From Dyadobacter sp. SG02 (GTDB lineage Bacteria; Bacteroidota; Bacteroidia; Cytophagales; Spirosomataceae), in NCBI RefSeq assembly GCF_900109045.1, contig NZ_FNYL01000002.1:1-64000 (forward strand): a stretch of 64,000 bases of DNA. Reading direction: 5' to 3'. Shown here in pieces: positions 7,926 through 16,452 of this stretch; the first letter of the stretch is position 1, and every line of letters starts with the position of its first letter. A model generated the notes under the pieces. It made no database searches. It was not told the DNA's origin and was given only the letters and a program-made list of their open reading frames with translations. A program made the translations under genes and the position numbers.

Positions 7926-8207
7926 TTAACCAAAATTGAAAATCAGCAGGTCAGTTTCACTGTCATTTCCATACATCCCTAAACTCATTCCCCTTTCCTT
8001 CCCAGTATCCAGCTCCTGCCTACGCAGTTGCTGCCGGTACCCGGCCAGTTCCATGACATTTTTAGCAGTGTCCCTTTCTATCCACTTTCGGGCGTGTTCT
8101 GCACCGGCAGGGCCGCTGTCCTGGGCAACGCTCTGGCAGATCAGCCTGATATCGTCTTCCCCAAGGCTTTTCTGGCAGCTTGTCTGGCATCGCCTAGACA
8201 ACCACAT
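7926..8207 (-). pseudogene. possible mobilisation-protein (relaxase-tail) fragment
   Basis: The minus frame reads LGEDDIRLICQSVAQDSGPA, AEHARKWIERDTAKNVMELA and GYRQQLRRQELDTGKERG, then MSLGM. This highly charged helical sequence resembles the C-terminal tails of Bacteroidota plasmid and ICE mobilisation proteins. A better upstream continuation (GDARQAARKALG) is in another frame near 8165, suggesting a frameshift. No N-terminal catalytic region is present. The family assignment is weak; what is clear is that the amino-acid pattern on this strand looks coding, while the opposite frames (Ser/Cys/Pro-rich) look like its shadow. Confidence 0.35.
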
Positions 8208-8242
8208 GAATTTTGTCGCTATTGTAGAATCTTATCCTTTCG

Positions 8243-8267
8243 ATTTATTCGGTCGTATTTCTGTACT
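8243..8267. repeat. 25-nt direct repeat, copy 2 of 2
   Basis: Second copy of the 25-mer at 7007-7031, with mismatches at two positions (G/C and T/A). It lies about 150 bp upstream of the thioredoxin-like fragment. Its origin is not recognised. Confidence 0.5.
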
Positions 8268-8389
8268 TTCACGACGCTTGACGCTAATCGACTTTAGTGG
8301 CGATTATTGCCTTTTAGCGGTACAGATTAGCGGTACATGAAAACAAGTTACGCTATTTCGCGACCTTAGGGGTTTAAATGTAATTTTAA

Positions 8390-8500
8390 GCGATCCCTAA
8401 AAACTTTCTCATCGACCCCAACGGCAAGATACTCGCCACAGATCTGAAACCCGACGCTCTGGGCACGCATTTGGCCAAGCTGTTTTCAAATCCTAGGTAG
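8390..8500 (+). pseudogene. C-terminal fragment of a TlpA/AhpC-type thioredoxin-fold protein
   Basis: Thirty-six codons plus a TAG stop read AIPKNFLIDPNGKILATDLK and DALGTHLAKLFSNP, which is the cis-proline loop, the last beta-hairpin and the C-terminal helix of a thioredoxin-like thiol oxidoreductase. The CxxC half is missing and there is no start codon, so this is a leftover of a deletion or recombination. The intact TlpA-like protein at 38684-39892 ends with a similar arrangement, so this family exists elsewhere in the window. Confidence 0.65.
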
Positions 8501-8615
8501 GCAAGTAGTGCGTTGTTCATAGGACAAAACCAAGAAAATCCGCTTTTGTTCTGATAACGGATGCCATGTTAAGTGACGAAGCGAGGTGTGTTGTAACACA
8601 TGTCGAGCCAATGAT

Positions 8616-9164
8616 TCAGTCGTGATGCGTCACAGTTAATGTGATGTTCTTGGCGCCGCAAGTCACGGTCGCGGGATTTGAATACCCAGTGATCGTGACT
8701 GCGCCGGGATTTCCTACAAATCTAATGTTTACGTCCTTTGTTGCGGTTTTACCATTGGCGCTACAATTAGAACCGGAGTATGTCACTTTGATTTTGCCCC
8801 TTGCTACGTAGGTAGTGCTACCGTCTGGATTTGCTACGGGATATTCTTTTGCATTAACCCATCGAACGTACCCTTGGCTAGGGTTTGTTGTCAAAGTACT
8901 TGTTTTTGCATCAGGATTGGAATACTGGACCCCTGAGTACATTACACCGTAGGTTGTCTCCCAGACAACGGTACATCCGTTTAAATTAATACCGTCCCCG
9001 TTGTCCCATTTAACCTGGTATCCAATACCTAGAGTGCTGGGAACTTCCTGAAGGCTAGATGCTACTTTAATCAATTGCGGGGGAGCGTCCGTGTTGTACT
9101 GTGGCTCAATAGGGCTAACTACGAGATTTGTCGGCTGTGAAAAAGCCATTTTCCCGATAGGCAA
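8616..9164 (-). CDS. secreted protein of unknown function, signal peptide apparently frameshifted
   Basis: The main frame encodes about 180 residues of a beta-rich, Thr/Asn/Gly-rich exported-type protein, with pieces such as LGIGYQVKWDNGDGINLNG, VVWETTYGVMYSGVQY and AVTITGYSNPATVTC. It resembles Ig/PKD-like modules of Bacteroidota surface proteins, but no domain can be named. The frame starts only at a TTG (9164). An ATG at 9198 opens a good signal peptide (MKKSMRFLLFLL) in another frame, and joining it to PIGKMAFSQPTN would restore a normal leader. The gene is therefore either frameshifted (pseudogene or sequencing error) or starts at the internal ATG 9149 without a leader. The C-terminus also ends abruptly (TVTHHD). 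Confidence 0.55.
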   Translation of the reverse strand: MPIGKMAFSQPTNLVVSPIEPQYNTDAPPQLIKVASSLQEVPSTLGIGYQVKWDNGDGINLNGCTVVWETTYGVMYSGVQYSNPDAKTSTLTTNPSQGYVRWVNAKEYPVANPDGSTTYVARGKIKVTYSGSNCSANGKTATKDVNIRFVGNPGAVTITGYSNPATVTCGAKNITLTVTHHD

Positions 9165-9215
9165 GTAGAAATAAAAGAAATCGCATACTTTTTTTCATGA
9201 GCTTTCATTATTTAG

Positions 9216-9920
9216 TTAAAACCTTAAACTTATATACAACATATCGACGGCATTAAGTTGGTAATCAAATCCGTTTTGGCGAAAAGTCACCGTATTCGGA
9301 GCAAGTGTAGGGTCGTTAACCCGCCTTCTGGTAAAGGTTGGATAAAGATTTAAATGGGTTTCAACAGATATAGCTAAGCCCTTCTTGAACGCATATGATA
9401 GGCCTAGGAGAGGGGAAATACCGTACGAAAATGTATTAGTTGATCGATCCCATTTGCTATCTCCTGCATTGGTGAATGCTTCTGCGCTCTCATGGGTGAG
9501 ACTGTAAACAATATCTGATCCCCAGAAGATTTTAGCACGTCCGGATAAAATTGTCCGGCCCCATTCCCTTCCAACCCTGCCCTCCCAAATTGACCGATGG
9601 CTGTCAACATAGCCACTACTGTCAATAAGTCCCTCTGTCTCTTGCTTGCCAATATTATTTCCGAAGAAGAGCAGCTTGAAACGCCATGCGTTTAACCCTG
9701 ACTGCCCATATCGCTTTACGATGAAACTTGCGCTCATCTTTCCGGTAGATATTGACCTTAAATTTGGCATTATATCATATCCGATTTCCCAACGGGCGGT
9801 TGTATCAATATTTTTTTGAGCAAATGTGGGTGTATCCCAAAAAACAAACAGTGTAAGAATTGCTATTTTAATACCACAAAATGGTTCTATTTTCTTTAAA
9901 AAATTAGATTTTGTTATCAT
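9216..9920 (-). CDS. outer-membrane beta-barrel-type protein
   Basis: From ATG 9920 (MITKSNFLKKIE) this protein has a signal peptide ending near TFAQ. About 200 residues follow of alternating hydrophobic/polar strands with Gly and aromatic residues (WEIGYDIMPNLRSIS, ISPLLGLSYAFKKGLAISVE), and the end YISLRF, an aromatic C-terminal residue typical of outer-membrane barrels. Its role is unknown; it may be a PorT/OmpW-like porin. The annotated frame extends 12 codons upstream to 9956, but the charged MNVQMNFAQQLK is less likely as a leader. It precedes the secreted protein at 8616 on the same strand, so the two may form an operon. Confidence 0.7.
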   Translation of the reverse strand: MITKSNFLKKIEPFCGIKIAILTLFVFWDTPTFAQKNIDTTARWEIGYDIMPNLRSISTGKMSASFIVKRYGQSGLNAWRFKLLFFGNNIGKQETEGLIDSSGYVDSHRSIWEGRVGREWGRTILSGRAKIFWGSDIVYSLTHESAEAFTNAGDSKWDRSTNTFSYGISPLLGLSYAFKKGLAISVETHLNLYPTFTRRRVNDPTLAPNTVTFRQNGFDYQLNAVDMLYISLRF

Positions 9921-9956
9921 CTTCAATTGTTGAGCGAAGTTCATTTGTACGTTCAT

Positions 9957-10392
9957 ATAGATTGTTTCATGCCAATTAATTTGGCCATAGAGTATAAGAT
10001 ATTGACAGGCATGCGCAACTTATCATCCCGATAATTTAGATTCGGTACAATAGAAGCGAGAAATAATTATGGGTGCTAGTTGTAGAAGAACTACGGATAG
10101 ATGTGAAGAACTTTTACAATTATAGATGGAAAAAAGATCAAAAGTGCAAAAGCGGTTACAATTTTTTTTTCAAGCTTTCCTGTCGCTTGAATTAGACGTT
10201 GCGGATCTTAAATGGGCGAGTTCATGTCAACAGAAGGTGCCAGGGGGAATTAAGGAAAATAGCGGTCAAACTGTCCAAAGAGGGGAGACGTTAGTTGTTT
10301 CGTACCCTTCTTCCATAATATTTTGATTTCATAATTGTTTCTGTGTTCAGGTATTTTTCGTTAAACTGGCGGACCAGTGATTTTTCAAAATA
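9957..10392. other. intergenic without a supported gene
   Basis: A 66-codon plus-strand frame (10126-10326) has no family resemblance. The sequence is AT-rich and leads into IS3 transposase debris; it may hold remains of the same insertion or of the promoter of the 9920 gene. No inverted terminal repeat could be defined. Confidence 0.35.
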
Positions 10393-10793
10393 GTGAAAAT
10401 TTTGACTCAAATTGCCTGTCATCACCGAGCGGCGGCAAATTCTCATACTGCCAGAACTCAAACTTTGGCTTGCCATCTGGCCGCGAGTATGGCTGAAAGC
10501 GGCGACCCGAATGAAAATGCGATGGCCGAACGCGTCTTCCGAACACTGAACCAAGCCGCCGGAGCGGGAAGATTTTAAACTGAGAGGATTTCTTTCTTTT
10601 TCAGCAGCAAGCACTTCCATCGAACGGGCCATTAATGCCTACAATAACCTTCGACCACACGCCTCAATCGGCTATCTGACGCCCAACCAAGCGCATCGAC
10701 GCTCAGGCCCGCTCCCACTAAAATGGTATCCGTATAAAAAAGTGCGGTTCGGAAATATCCAATACGGCGCTCATTTTCATCAAACTGGCTAGC
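10393..10793 (+). mobile_element. IS3-family transposase (OrfB) C-terminal remnant
   Basis: Broken plus-strand frames give the end of an rve-type (DDE) integrase domain. AESGDPNENAMAERVFRTLN covers the region around the catalytic Glu. After a shift, EDFKLRGFLSFSAAS is followed by IERAINAYNNLRPHASIGYL and TPNQAH, and the tail continues through LPLKWYPYKKVRFGN to a TAG near 10793. The N-terminal and middle thirds, with the two catalytic Asp residues, and OrfA are missing. No terminal repeats could be set, so the element is a dead fragment. Confidence 0.8.
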
Positions 10794-10985
10794 TGTCAAC
10801 GTCATTCCGTAGCATACGAAAATAACCCTGGTTCTGTGAGACACTTTCGTTATCTATGCTTGTCGGCTCGGTTACGAAATGTTGGTTGATTTGCAAAAGT
10901 TGTCGGATTTAAGCAGTGGAAAATAAGCTATTTATGCTTTCTCGGAGTTGTTGCGATTTGTTTCCATGGGTGATATCAGCTCAAC

Positions 10986-13190
10986 TTAATGCTTGATGAA
11001 TTTTGAACTCCATCCGTCGTTTGATTTTAGCAAATAGGGGCCAACGGGAAGTTCCTTTATAGGTATAATCGTTTTTTCACCTTTCACCTCTATTTGTCCA
11101 ACCTCCTGACCAGACAGACTGTATATCTTAACATAGCCATCTGTTTTTCCTGAAAGTGTAAGAGAGCTCGTCGCAGGATTAGGATACACGATCGGGGCAG
11201 GCGTGTTCAGTTTAACAACGTGCATGTTGGAATATTCCGCCTTTCCTTCGAAATCCACAATTCTCAACCGGTAATACGATATACCTTTCAATGGACTTGA
11301 ATCGGTCATTGAATAATAGCGGACAGAATTCACAGTTCCGGCGCCCTTGATCCGACCGGCTGTTTTCCAACTTCTTGCATCAGGCGAACGCTCCACGTCG
11401 AAATAATCATTGTCAGTTTCCGACGCCGTGGCCCATTCCAGTTGCACTGTTCCCTCTACGCTTTTTGCATCGAAACTGATCAGCGACACAGCCAAGGCTT
11501 CGCAGTCTACCTCGTCGCCAATGTCAATCGACCAATTTTTAGTATTTCTTAAAGTTTCCAATGCTGCGACTGCCGGAGAACCATACGTCATACCTTGGGC
11601 GCCAAATGTAATGTTATCGGGCGTAGCGGTATTCGCTGCCCAGGCCTGCAACGTCAGCGTCATATTCACGCAATCCATCCCTGAGTCGAAAAGCAGGGCG
11701 GTCAGGTTAGCGCCCGGGGAAATCGTCCAGTCAGTGAGTGGTTGATTAAATGCGGCGGCACCATAAAATGCTCCCGACATGTCGGTAACCCCGCTCACGT
11801 TCCATTCGTTGACAGGCTGGTTGAAAGACTGTGCCAGGTAAAACATGACCGAAATAGTGGTAGTCTGGCTTAAATCCCAGTCATTAAGCGGCTGGTTAAA
11901 ATCCCTTGCGCCGAGAAACATGTAAGACATATCGGTAACCTGGCTTACGTCCCAACTATTAAGCGGCTGGTTAAAATTATTGGTACCGCCAAACATGAAA
12001 GTCATGTTGGTAACCTTACTTACGTCCCAACTACCAATGGGCTGGTTGAAAGCCGTTGCCTGCCGAAACATGTGCGTCGTGCTCGTTACCTGCCCGACAT
12101 TCCAGTTACCGATCGGCTGGTTAAATACCGTGGCGCCGCTGAACATTTCAGACATATCAATCACATTTCCTACATTCCAGTTGTTGAGGGGTTGATTAAA
12201 GCTGGCAGCCCCATTGAACACAGAGCGCATATAGATCACATTACTTACGTCCCATGAGCCGATCGGCTGGTTAAATGCCGCGGCCCGGCAGAACATCGCG
12301 CTAATCGTCTCCACATTTCCGACATCCCAGTGATCAAGAGGTTGATTAAACATTGTCGCATCGAGAAACATGCCGTCCATGTCGGTAACCTCGCTCACAT
12401 CCCAGTCATTGAGAGACTGATTAAAGCTTTCTGCGTCGGTAAACATCCCACTCATTATGTCGACGTTGCGGACATCCCACGAACCGATCGGCTGATTGAA
12501 ATTAATTGCATTTTGGAACATGACATACATGGTGGTGACATTGCCGACATTCCAGTTGGCGATTGGCTGGTTAAACGCCGAGCTCTGAAACATCGCGGTC
12601 ATGTCTGTGACATTGCTGACATCCCAATTATCCAAAGGGTCGTTGAACGAAGATGCTGCGGCAAACATGAAACTCATATTCGTTACTGAACTCACATCCC
12701 AGTTGTTGATTCCGGGAACAGTCGAGACCGAACTGCATGAACTGAACATGCCTCGCATAGAGGTCACATTACTCAGGTCCGGAGCGTCAGTAGCAGTAAT
12801 TTTCACGTCATAGCAGCCCAAATACGCATTTTCCATGCTGGCCCATTGAATATTACCCCACTGTTTTACTTCCAGCAGTTTGCGGTAATCAACCTGGCTG
12901 GCAAAGGAAATTCTGTTGAACGTTCCAGTGCCGGGCGTAATGCTTACCTGGTAAGTTCCCGGGGAGGGAAAAGTGAGTACATAATTGTTTGTTCCGATTG
13001 CGGTACCATTATTCGCCGGATTACCGACTTCTTCCCAGACGATGCTATAACCGGTTCCTGTTGCCGGAATGGTGATCTGATTGCTGGCGCTGGTACCATC
13101 ATTATCTGTTTTCCAGACGGTGATATACTGGCCGCTTGCATGGAATGCGCAAATCAAAAACAAGAATGTTATGTTGTAAAGTTTGCTCAT
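10986..13190 (-). CDS. T9SS-secreted DUF285 (BspA-like) repeat surface protein
   Basis: From ATG 13190 (MSKLYNITFLFLICAFHASG) the protein has a signal peptide and a ~100-residue N-terminal beta domain. About fourteen tandem 24-25-residue repeats of the FNQPLNNWDVSNVTDMSxMF type (DUF285, BspA-like leucine-rich) follow at roughly residues 130-490. Then come a beta-sandwich linker with LEWATASETDNDYFDVERS and YYRLRIVDFEGKAEY, and a type A T9SS sorting domain starting PAPIVYPNPATSSLTL and ending SSKFIKH. It should be exported by Sec, then across the outer membrane by T9SS, and displayed or released as an adhesin-like protein. The longer frame to 13247 adds an unlikely pre-leader. It is a single-gene unit flanked by IS debris. 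Confidence 0.9.
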   Translation of the reverse strand: MSKLYNITFLFLICAFHASGQYITVWKTDNDGTSASNQITIPATGTGYSIVWEEVGNPANNGTAIGTNNYVLTFPSPGTYQVSITPGTGTFNRISFASQVDYRKLLEVKQWGNIQWASMENAYLGCYDVKITATDAPDLSNVTSMRGMFSSCSSVSTVPGINNWDVSSVTNMSFMFAAASSFNDPLDNWDVSNVTDMTAMFQSSAFNQPIANWNVGNVTTMYVMFQNAINFNQPIGSWDVRNVDIMSGMFTDAESFNQSLNDWDVSEVTDMDGMFLDATMFNQPLDHWDVGNVETISAMFCRAAAFNQPIGSWDVSNVIYMRSVFNGAASFNQPLNNWNVGNVIDMSEMFSGATVFNQPIGNWNVGQVTSTTHMFRQATAFNQPIGSWDVSKVTNMTFMFGGTNNFNQPLNSWDVSQVTDMSYMFLGARDFNQPLNDWDLSQTTTISVMFYLAQSFNQPVNEWNVSGVTDMSGAFYGAAAFNQPLTDWTISPGANLTALLFDSGMDCVNMTLTLQAWAANTATPDNITFGAQGMTYGSPAVAALETLRNTKNWSIDIGDEVDCEALAVSLISFDAKSVEGTVQLEWATASETDNDYFDVERSPDARSWKTAGRIKGAGTVNSVRYYSMTDSSPLKGISYYRLRIVDFEGKAEYSNMHVVKLNTPAPIVYPNPATSSLTLSGKTDGYVKIYSLSGQEVGQIEVKGEKTIIPIKELPVGPYLLKSNDGWSSKFIKH

Positions 13191-13443
13191 AGGGGGAAGT
13201 ATCGTAATTGTAAATATGTTGTTAGCAGCTCCAATGTTCCGAATCACAATACAGGTGACCGAAAGTGACTACGGACCAGAAAGGTACGTTCGCGTCACGC
13301 ATCAGAATGTACCAATTAGTGCTTGTTTGTCGTAGAATTTTAGCCACATCGCTAAGGCGAAATCTCGCTCGCTATTCGGTTCTAACTTGCCATTTGGTTA
13401 TTTTTGATCTTGGCTAGCCAGTTACATTCTTTTACATTTGCAA

Positions 13444-14475
13444 ATGCAAAATCTTTATCGTTGCCTCTGCGCTATTTTAATTTGTTTTTTCTTATCATAC
13501 TGTTCCTCTAAACATGTTTCGCCAATCGAACCTGAACCAGATGTATACGTAACTGGCTCGGAAGGGGTAAACAGTAACTCAAAGGTGATGTACTGGAAAA
13601 ATGGACAATCATTTAGTCTGCCAAGTCCTTCCCACCAATTTGCATTCATCGGAGCGACTGGCATTGCTGTGTCCGGCGGAGATGTCCACGTGATTGGAAG
13701 CGGTTATTTAAATGCAGGTATTCAAGGTTTCGGCACTTATTGGAAGAATGGCGTGATATCGAATGTTTTAACCGGTGGAATCCCTACATCTTTTGACGAC
13801 ATTACGGTAGTTGGAGATGATGTTTATATTGCAGGTGCGGTTTACGATCCTTTTAATATACACTTACCAGCTTATTGGAAGAATGGAGTTTGTGTAATCG
13901 GTAACGAAACGGACCTCGGGACTATGACCGGGGTATCTGTATCCGGAGGCGATGTACACACTTGTGGTTTTACTCAAAATCAGATTGGGCCGGTCGCTAA
14001 ATATTGGCGAAATGGCAGCGAGGTTAACCTTTCGAAAAGCAAAAATATTACAAACGCTCTTGCCATAGCTGCTTCGGAGAACGATGTGCACATTGTCGGT
14101 TTTGAACTTGCTCCTGGCACGAGTCGATTTGTTCCAAAATATTGGAAAAACGGTGTCGAAAATAATCTTGATGACGGTGGAAATAGTGCGTTGGCAAGAG
14201 ATATCGCTATTGCTGGCGAGGATGTTTACATTGTTGGAATTGAATATGTAAACCAGGTTGATAAAGCTGTGATATGGAAAAACGGAGTCAAAAGTAATCT
14301 GAATGGTCGCGATGCGATTAGCATCGCAACGCTCAATAGCAATGTCTATGTGATTACTCCTTCAACGCCTTGTCCAAATTGCAGTCCTTCTTACCTCAAG
14401 AATAACACGCCTGTCCCACTTTCAGGTGATGCCACATCTTCGCAACCCCATTCAATATTTGTGGCTAATCCATAG
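13444..14475 (+). CDS. lipoprotein with WKNG-type beta-propeller repeats
   Basis: From ATG 13444 (MQNLYRCLCAI) the lipobox is LSYC with Ser-Ser-Lys after it. The mature protein consists of about seven repeats of ~45 residues, each with a (Y/V)W(K/R)NG block followed by a GDDVYI(A/V)G or GGDVHVIG strand pair, for example VSGGDVHVIGSGYLNAG, VVGDDVYIAGAVY and IAGEDVYIVGIEY. Such repeats usually fold as a beta-propeller. The function is unknown; it is probably an outer-membrane-anchored surface or periplasmic protein. A TTG at 13438 is in frame, but the ATG gives the normal leader. It may share a transcript with the lipoprotein at 14555 (gap 79 bases). Confidence 0.75.
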   Translation: MQNLYRCLCAILICFFLSYCSSKHVSPIEPEPDVYVTGSEGVNSNSKVMYWKNGQSFSLPSPSHQFAFIGATGIAVSGGDVHVIGSGYLNAGIQGFGTYWKNGVISNVLTGGIPTSFDDITVVGDDVYIAGAVYDPFNIHLPAYWKNGVCVIGNETDLGTMTGVSVSGGDVHTCGFTQNQIGPVAKYWRNGSEVNLSKSKNITNALAIAASENDVHIVGFELAPGTSRFVPKYWKNGVENNLDDGGNSALARDIAIAGEDVYIVGIEYVNQVDKAVIWKNGVKSNLNGRDAISIATLNSNVYVITPSTPCPNCSPSYLKNNTPVPLSGDATSSQPHSIFVANP

Positions 14476-14554
14476 GTGGTTTACAAGCAACACTATTTGC
14501 CAATATGCTAACCGGTTTTCTGATTGCTAACGACCTGCAATAAATGTACCTGAA

Positions 14555-14944
14555 ATGCGTGTATACAAAATCCTTTTTGGTGCAATATTGTTAGCCTGTA
14601 TCACATTGTCTTGTAAAGAGAAAAATCCGGTTGAAGAGGTGTTGTCGAAAAATTGTAAGCTGGCTGAATTTACACAATCAGGCATATCCTATGCTTTTGA
14701 ATACGATTCCCGGAGCCAACCAACAGTCATGTCGCGTGTGCGTGGTGGAGGGCCAGGAAACCCTACACTGTTTTTCGAATATAAAGGCGAGAGACTGTCG
14801 ACGATTTTTATTGAGATAAACGGAGTCAAATATCCGAAAACCAAATTCGAATATCAGAATAACAATCTGATACGCATTCAGAATTTTGATGCAGAACGAA
14901 CTATAAACAGCACGACCGTCAATGTCGAACTAAAAGAAAAATAA
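14555..14944 (+). CDS. small lipoprotein, C-terminus probably truncated
   Basis: This 129-residue protein has a leader and lipobox TLSC (Cys20) followed by KEKNPVEEVLSKNCKLAEF. The rest has the YD/RHS-like plain beta pattern of Bacteroidota lipoproteins: YAFEYDSRSQPTVMSRV, LFFEYKGERLSTIFIEI and FEYQNNNLIRIQNFD. The reading frame ends exactly where the opposite-strand RHS remnant begins (near 14945), so the natural C-terminus may have been lost at a recombination junction. The role is unknown; the pattern of short strand pairs is shared with RHS/YD-type proteins, which may explain recombination here. Confidence 0.6.
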   Translation: MRVYKILFGAILLACITLSCKEKNPVEEVLSKNCKLAEFTQSGISYAFEYDSRSQPTVMSRVRGGGPGNPTLFFEYKGERLSTIFIEINGVKYPKTKFEYQNNNLIRIQNFDAERTINSTTVNVELKEK

Positions 14945-15333
14945 TATCTGGTATTTTGAACTACATTGTTGAGTCTTAGCTCGCTCTTGAACTTAGACGG
15001 GTGATTATAGAGATACGCTCCTAAACCCGTCTTACTGGCAATGTTACCATTAGATGCATAGGCCGCGATAGAGGCTGTGTCATTTACGGTCGCACTCGTT
15101 AGCCGATTGAGGCCATCATATAAGAACGTCCCGATTTTATTTACGGTGTCCCTAGCATCTTTACGACTCGTCAGATTGCCTTTTTGATCATCCCAGATCA
15201 GCTGATAATTCTGAATAGTGGGCGTGGAAAAAGCCGTTACAAAGCCATTTGTGTAAGAAATTGTCGAATTCTTTCCGTTTTGCGAGCCAGTTTTGCCTTT
15301 GTTGCAGCCAGTTACTTGTCCTTGCCCGTTCAT
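14945..15333 (-). pseudogene. RHS/YD-repeat protein fragment
   Basis: The minus strand reads YQLIWDDQKGNLTSRKDARD, TFLYDGLNRLTSATVND, AAYASNGNIASKTGLGAYLY and NHPSKFKSELRLNN. These are typical YD repeats (G-N-L-T-S-R-x-D / Y-D-x-L-N-R-L) just before the RHS core. Both ends are cut: no leader or start is seen upstream, and downstream the frame runs into the antisense of the lipoprotein gene. RHS proteins are large shells that deliver C-terminal toxins; here neither the core (DxxGxxGPxR) nor a toxin remains. Several small immunity-like genes in the same 15 kb may be relics of such toxins. Confidence 0.75.
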
Positions 15334-15671
15334 GCTATCTCTGGGGTTGATGTTGCGCCGTTGTCACAAATTTCCCTGGTTATTTGAGCTATTTAGATAA
15401 CTGGATGCCTGACCACTGCATTGCCATCGATTGGAGCCAATTCTGATAAGATTAGCAATATCGCTAAGACGTTAACTATTGACATCAGTTGTAGGAACCA
15501 GCGTATCAAATAATGGATAATCCTACGAGAAGGTAAAATAAGTATATTTCCCCATAGGCTTTGTCTGAGACAATACTTTCGCAATACGAATGTTATATTT
15601 GAAGTGCGTGGACCGGCAAGTTGTATTTCAGCTACCTGCCAATCACACGGACGAAACTTAAATTCAAAAAA
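15334..15671. other. intergenic without a supported gene
   Basis: The stretch between the RHS fragment and the truncated exported protein holds a 63-codon minus frame (15393-15584) without recognisable features. It probably contains the promoter of the 15672 gene; no clear TTG/TAnnTTTG pair was assigned. Confidence 0.3.
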
Positions 15672-15899
15672 ATGAAAATCATCCTTTTAATTACCATGAC
15701 AACTTTCTGCCTAACAATATACGGGCAAGATAAATACAACTATGTAAGTTTTAACAAGTTAACAGAAGTTGAGGGAGCCGAATATGTAATTGCTCGAATT
15801 GAAAATCGGGAAAAAATGGAAGGTTTAAGAAATACATACCTTTTATTTATTGACACAAAAAATGGACTGACAAGCCAAGTTGACTTTCCAAATCTCTAA
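15672..15899 (+). CDS. truncated exported protein of unknown function
   Basis: From ATG 15672 the sequence has a clean signal peptide ending TIYGQ, then DKYNYVSFNKLTEVEGAEYV, IARIENREKMEGLR and LLFIDTKNGLTSQVDFPNL, and stops after 75 residues. The opening looks like a larger family of periplasmic proteins in related bacteria (memory only), and the stop falls in the middle of a beta-strand pattern, so the gene is likely a 5' fragment. The 17 codons upstream of the ATG are in frame but precede the leader and are excluded. The function is unknown. Confidence 0.5.
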   Translation: MKIILLITMTTFCLTIYGQDKYNYVSFNKLTEVEGAEYVIARIENREKMEGLRNTYLLFIDTKNGLTSQVDFPNL

Positions 15900-16195
15900 A
15901 TCTAATAAGGAAAATTCAAGGTCGACCGCATAGAACTATCGCTAACAGCAAATTTGCAATAAGGGAGAAAAAACTTTATTCAAACTGATTGCCTTCGAAA
16001 CGCAGCCTGGATCCCTTATTCTACCTGATGCAGCAGCTTCTCCGGAACGCACTGGTCAAACTTGAATCTACTCACCCTCGTTATCTGAGAAGGGGTCACT
16101 TGCATGGTAATGGTCGAGAGGCTACCATGATACCGCAGGCAGTAGGTCGGAGATTTTATTCCAGATACAGGGCTTGTAAAGTGAGAATATGGAAC
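15900..16195. other. intergenic, possible small coding scraps
   Basis: A short plus-strand scrap around 15975-16070 reads LIAFETQPGSLILPDAAASP and then stops; no family was recognised. Nothing else is supported in this stretch. Confidence 0.3.
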
Positions 16196-16414
16196 TCAGG
16201 TATTTTTGTCACCCTTTTTTATTGTGAACACTCGCACAAGAATCCAATTTATTACCAAGGTCGATGTTATTGCACTGGCTGCTGCCATCCAAAACCCGGC
16301 TTCCGTGGGATCACGACTCCATGAAGTCCCGGGAGTAAAAATCAATGCAATGAAATGTAATATTGTCAGTATGATAGAGGCGTTTCTCACCTTTACATTG
16401 TAAAAAATTCTCAT
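16196..16414 (-). CDS. small membrane protein
   Basis: The 72-residue frame has two hydrophobic helices, ASIILTILHFIALIFTPG and FWMAAASAITSTLVINWILV, separated by a short loop (TSWSRDPTEAG) and followed by a basic tail (RVFTIKKGDKNT), consistent with a small two-helix inner-membrane protein with a cytoplasmic tail. It lies 38 bases downstream of another small gene on the same strand, suggesting a bicistronic unit. No family was recognised. The opposite-strand frames are shadows. It may be an accessory or immunity-type membrane protein, but there is no direct evidence. Confidence 0.45.
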   Translation of the reverse strand: MRIFYNVKVRNASIILTILHFIALIFTPGTSWSRDPTEAGFWMAAASAITSTLVINWILVRVFTIKKGDKNT

Positions 16415-16452
16415 TGTTTACGGATTTGGTTGATCTAGTGTGAATAATATGG

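Noticed and set aside
12330..12689. 119-codon plus-strand frame with IADIPV-like repeats
   Set aside because: The repeats are the antisense image of the DUF285 array on the minus strand.
12072..12700. Regular ~75-nt DNA repeats considered as a CRISPR array
   Set aside because: The period is 72-75 nt, repeats are imperfect and translate into DUF285 repeats on the minus strand; there are no short constant repeats with unique spacers and no cas genes.
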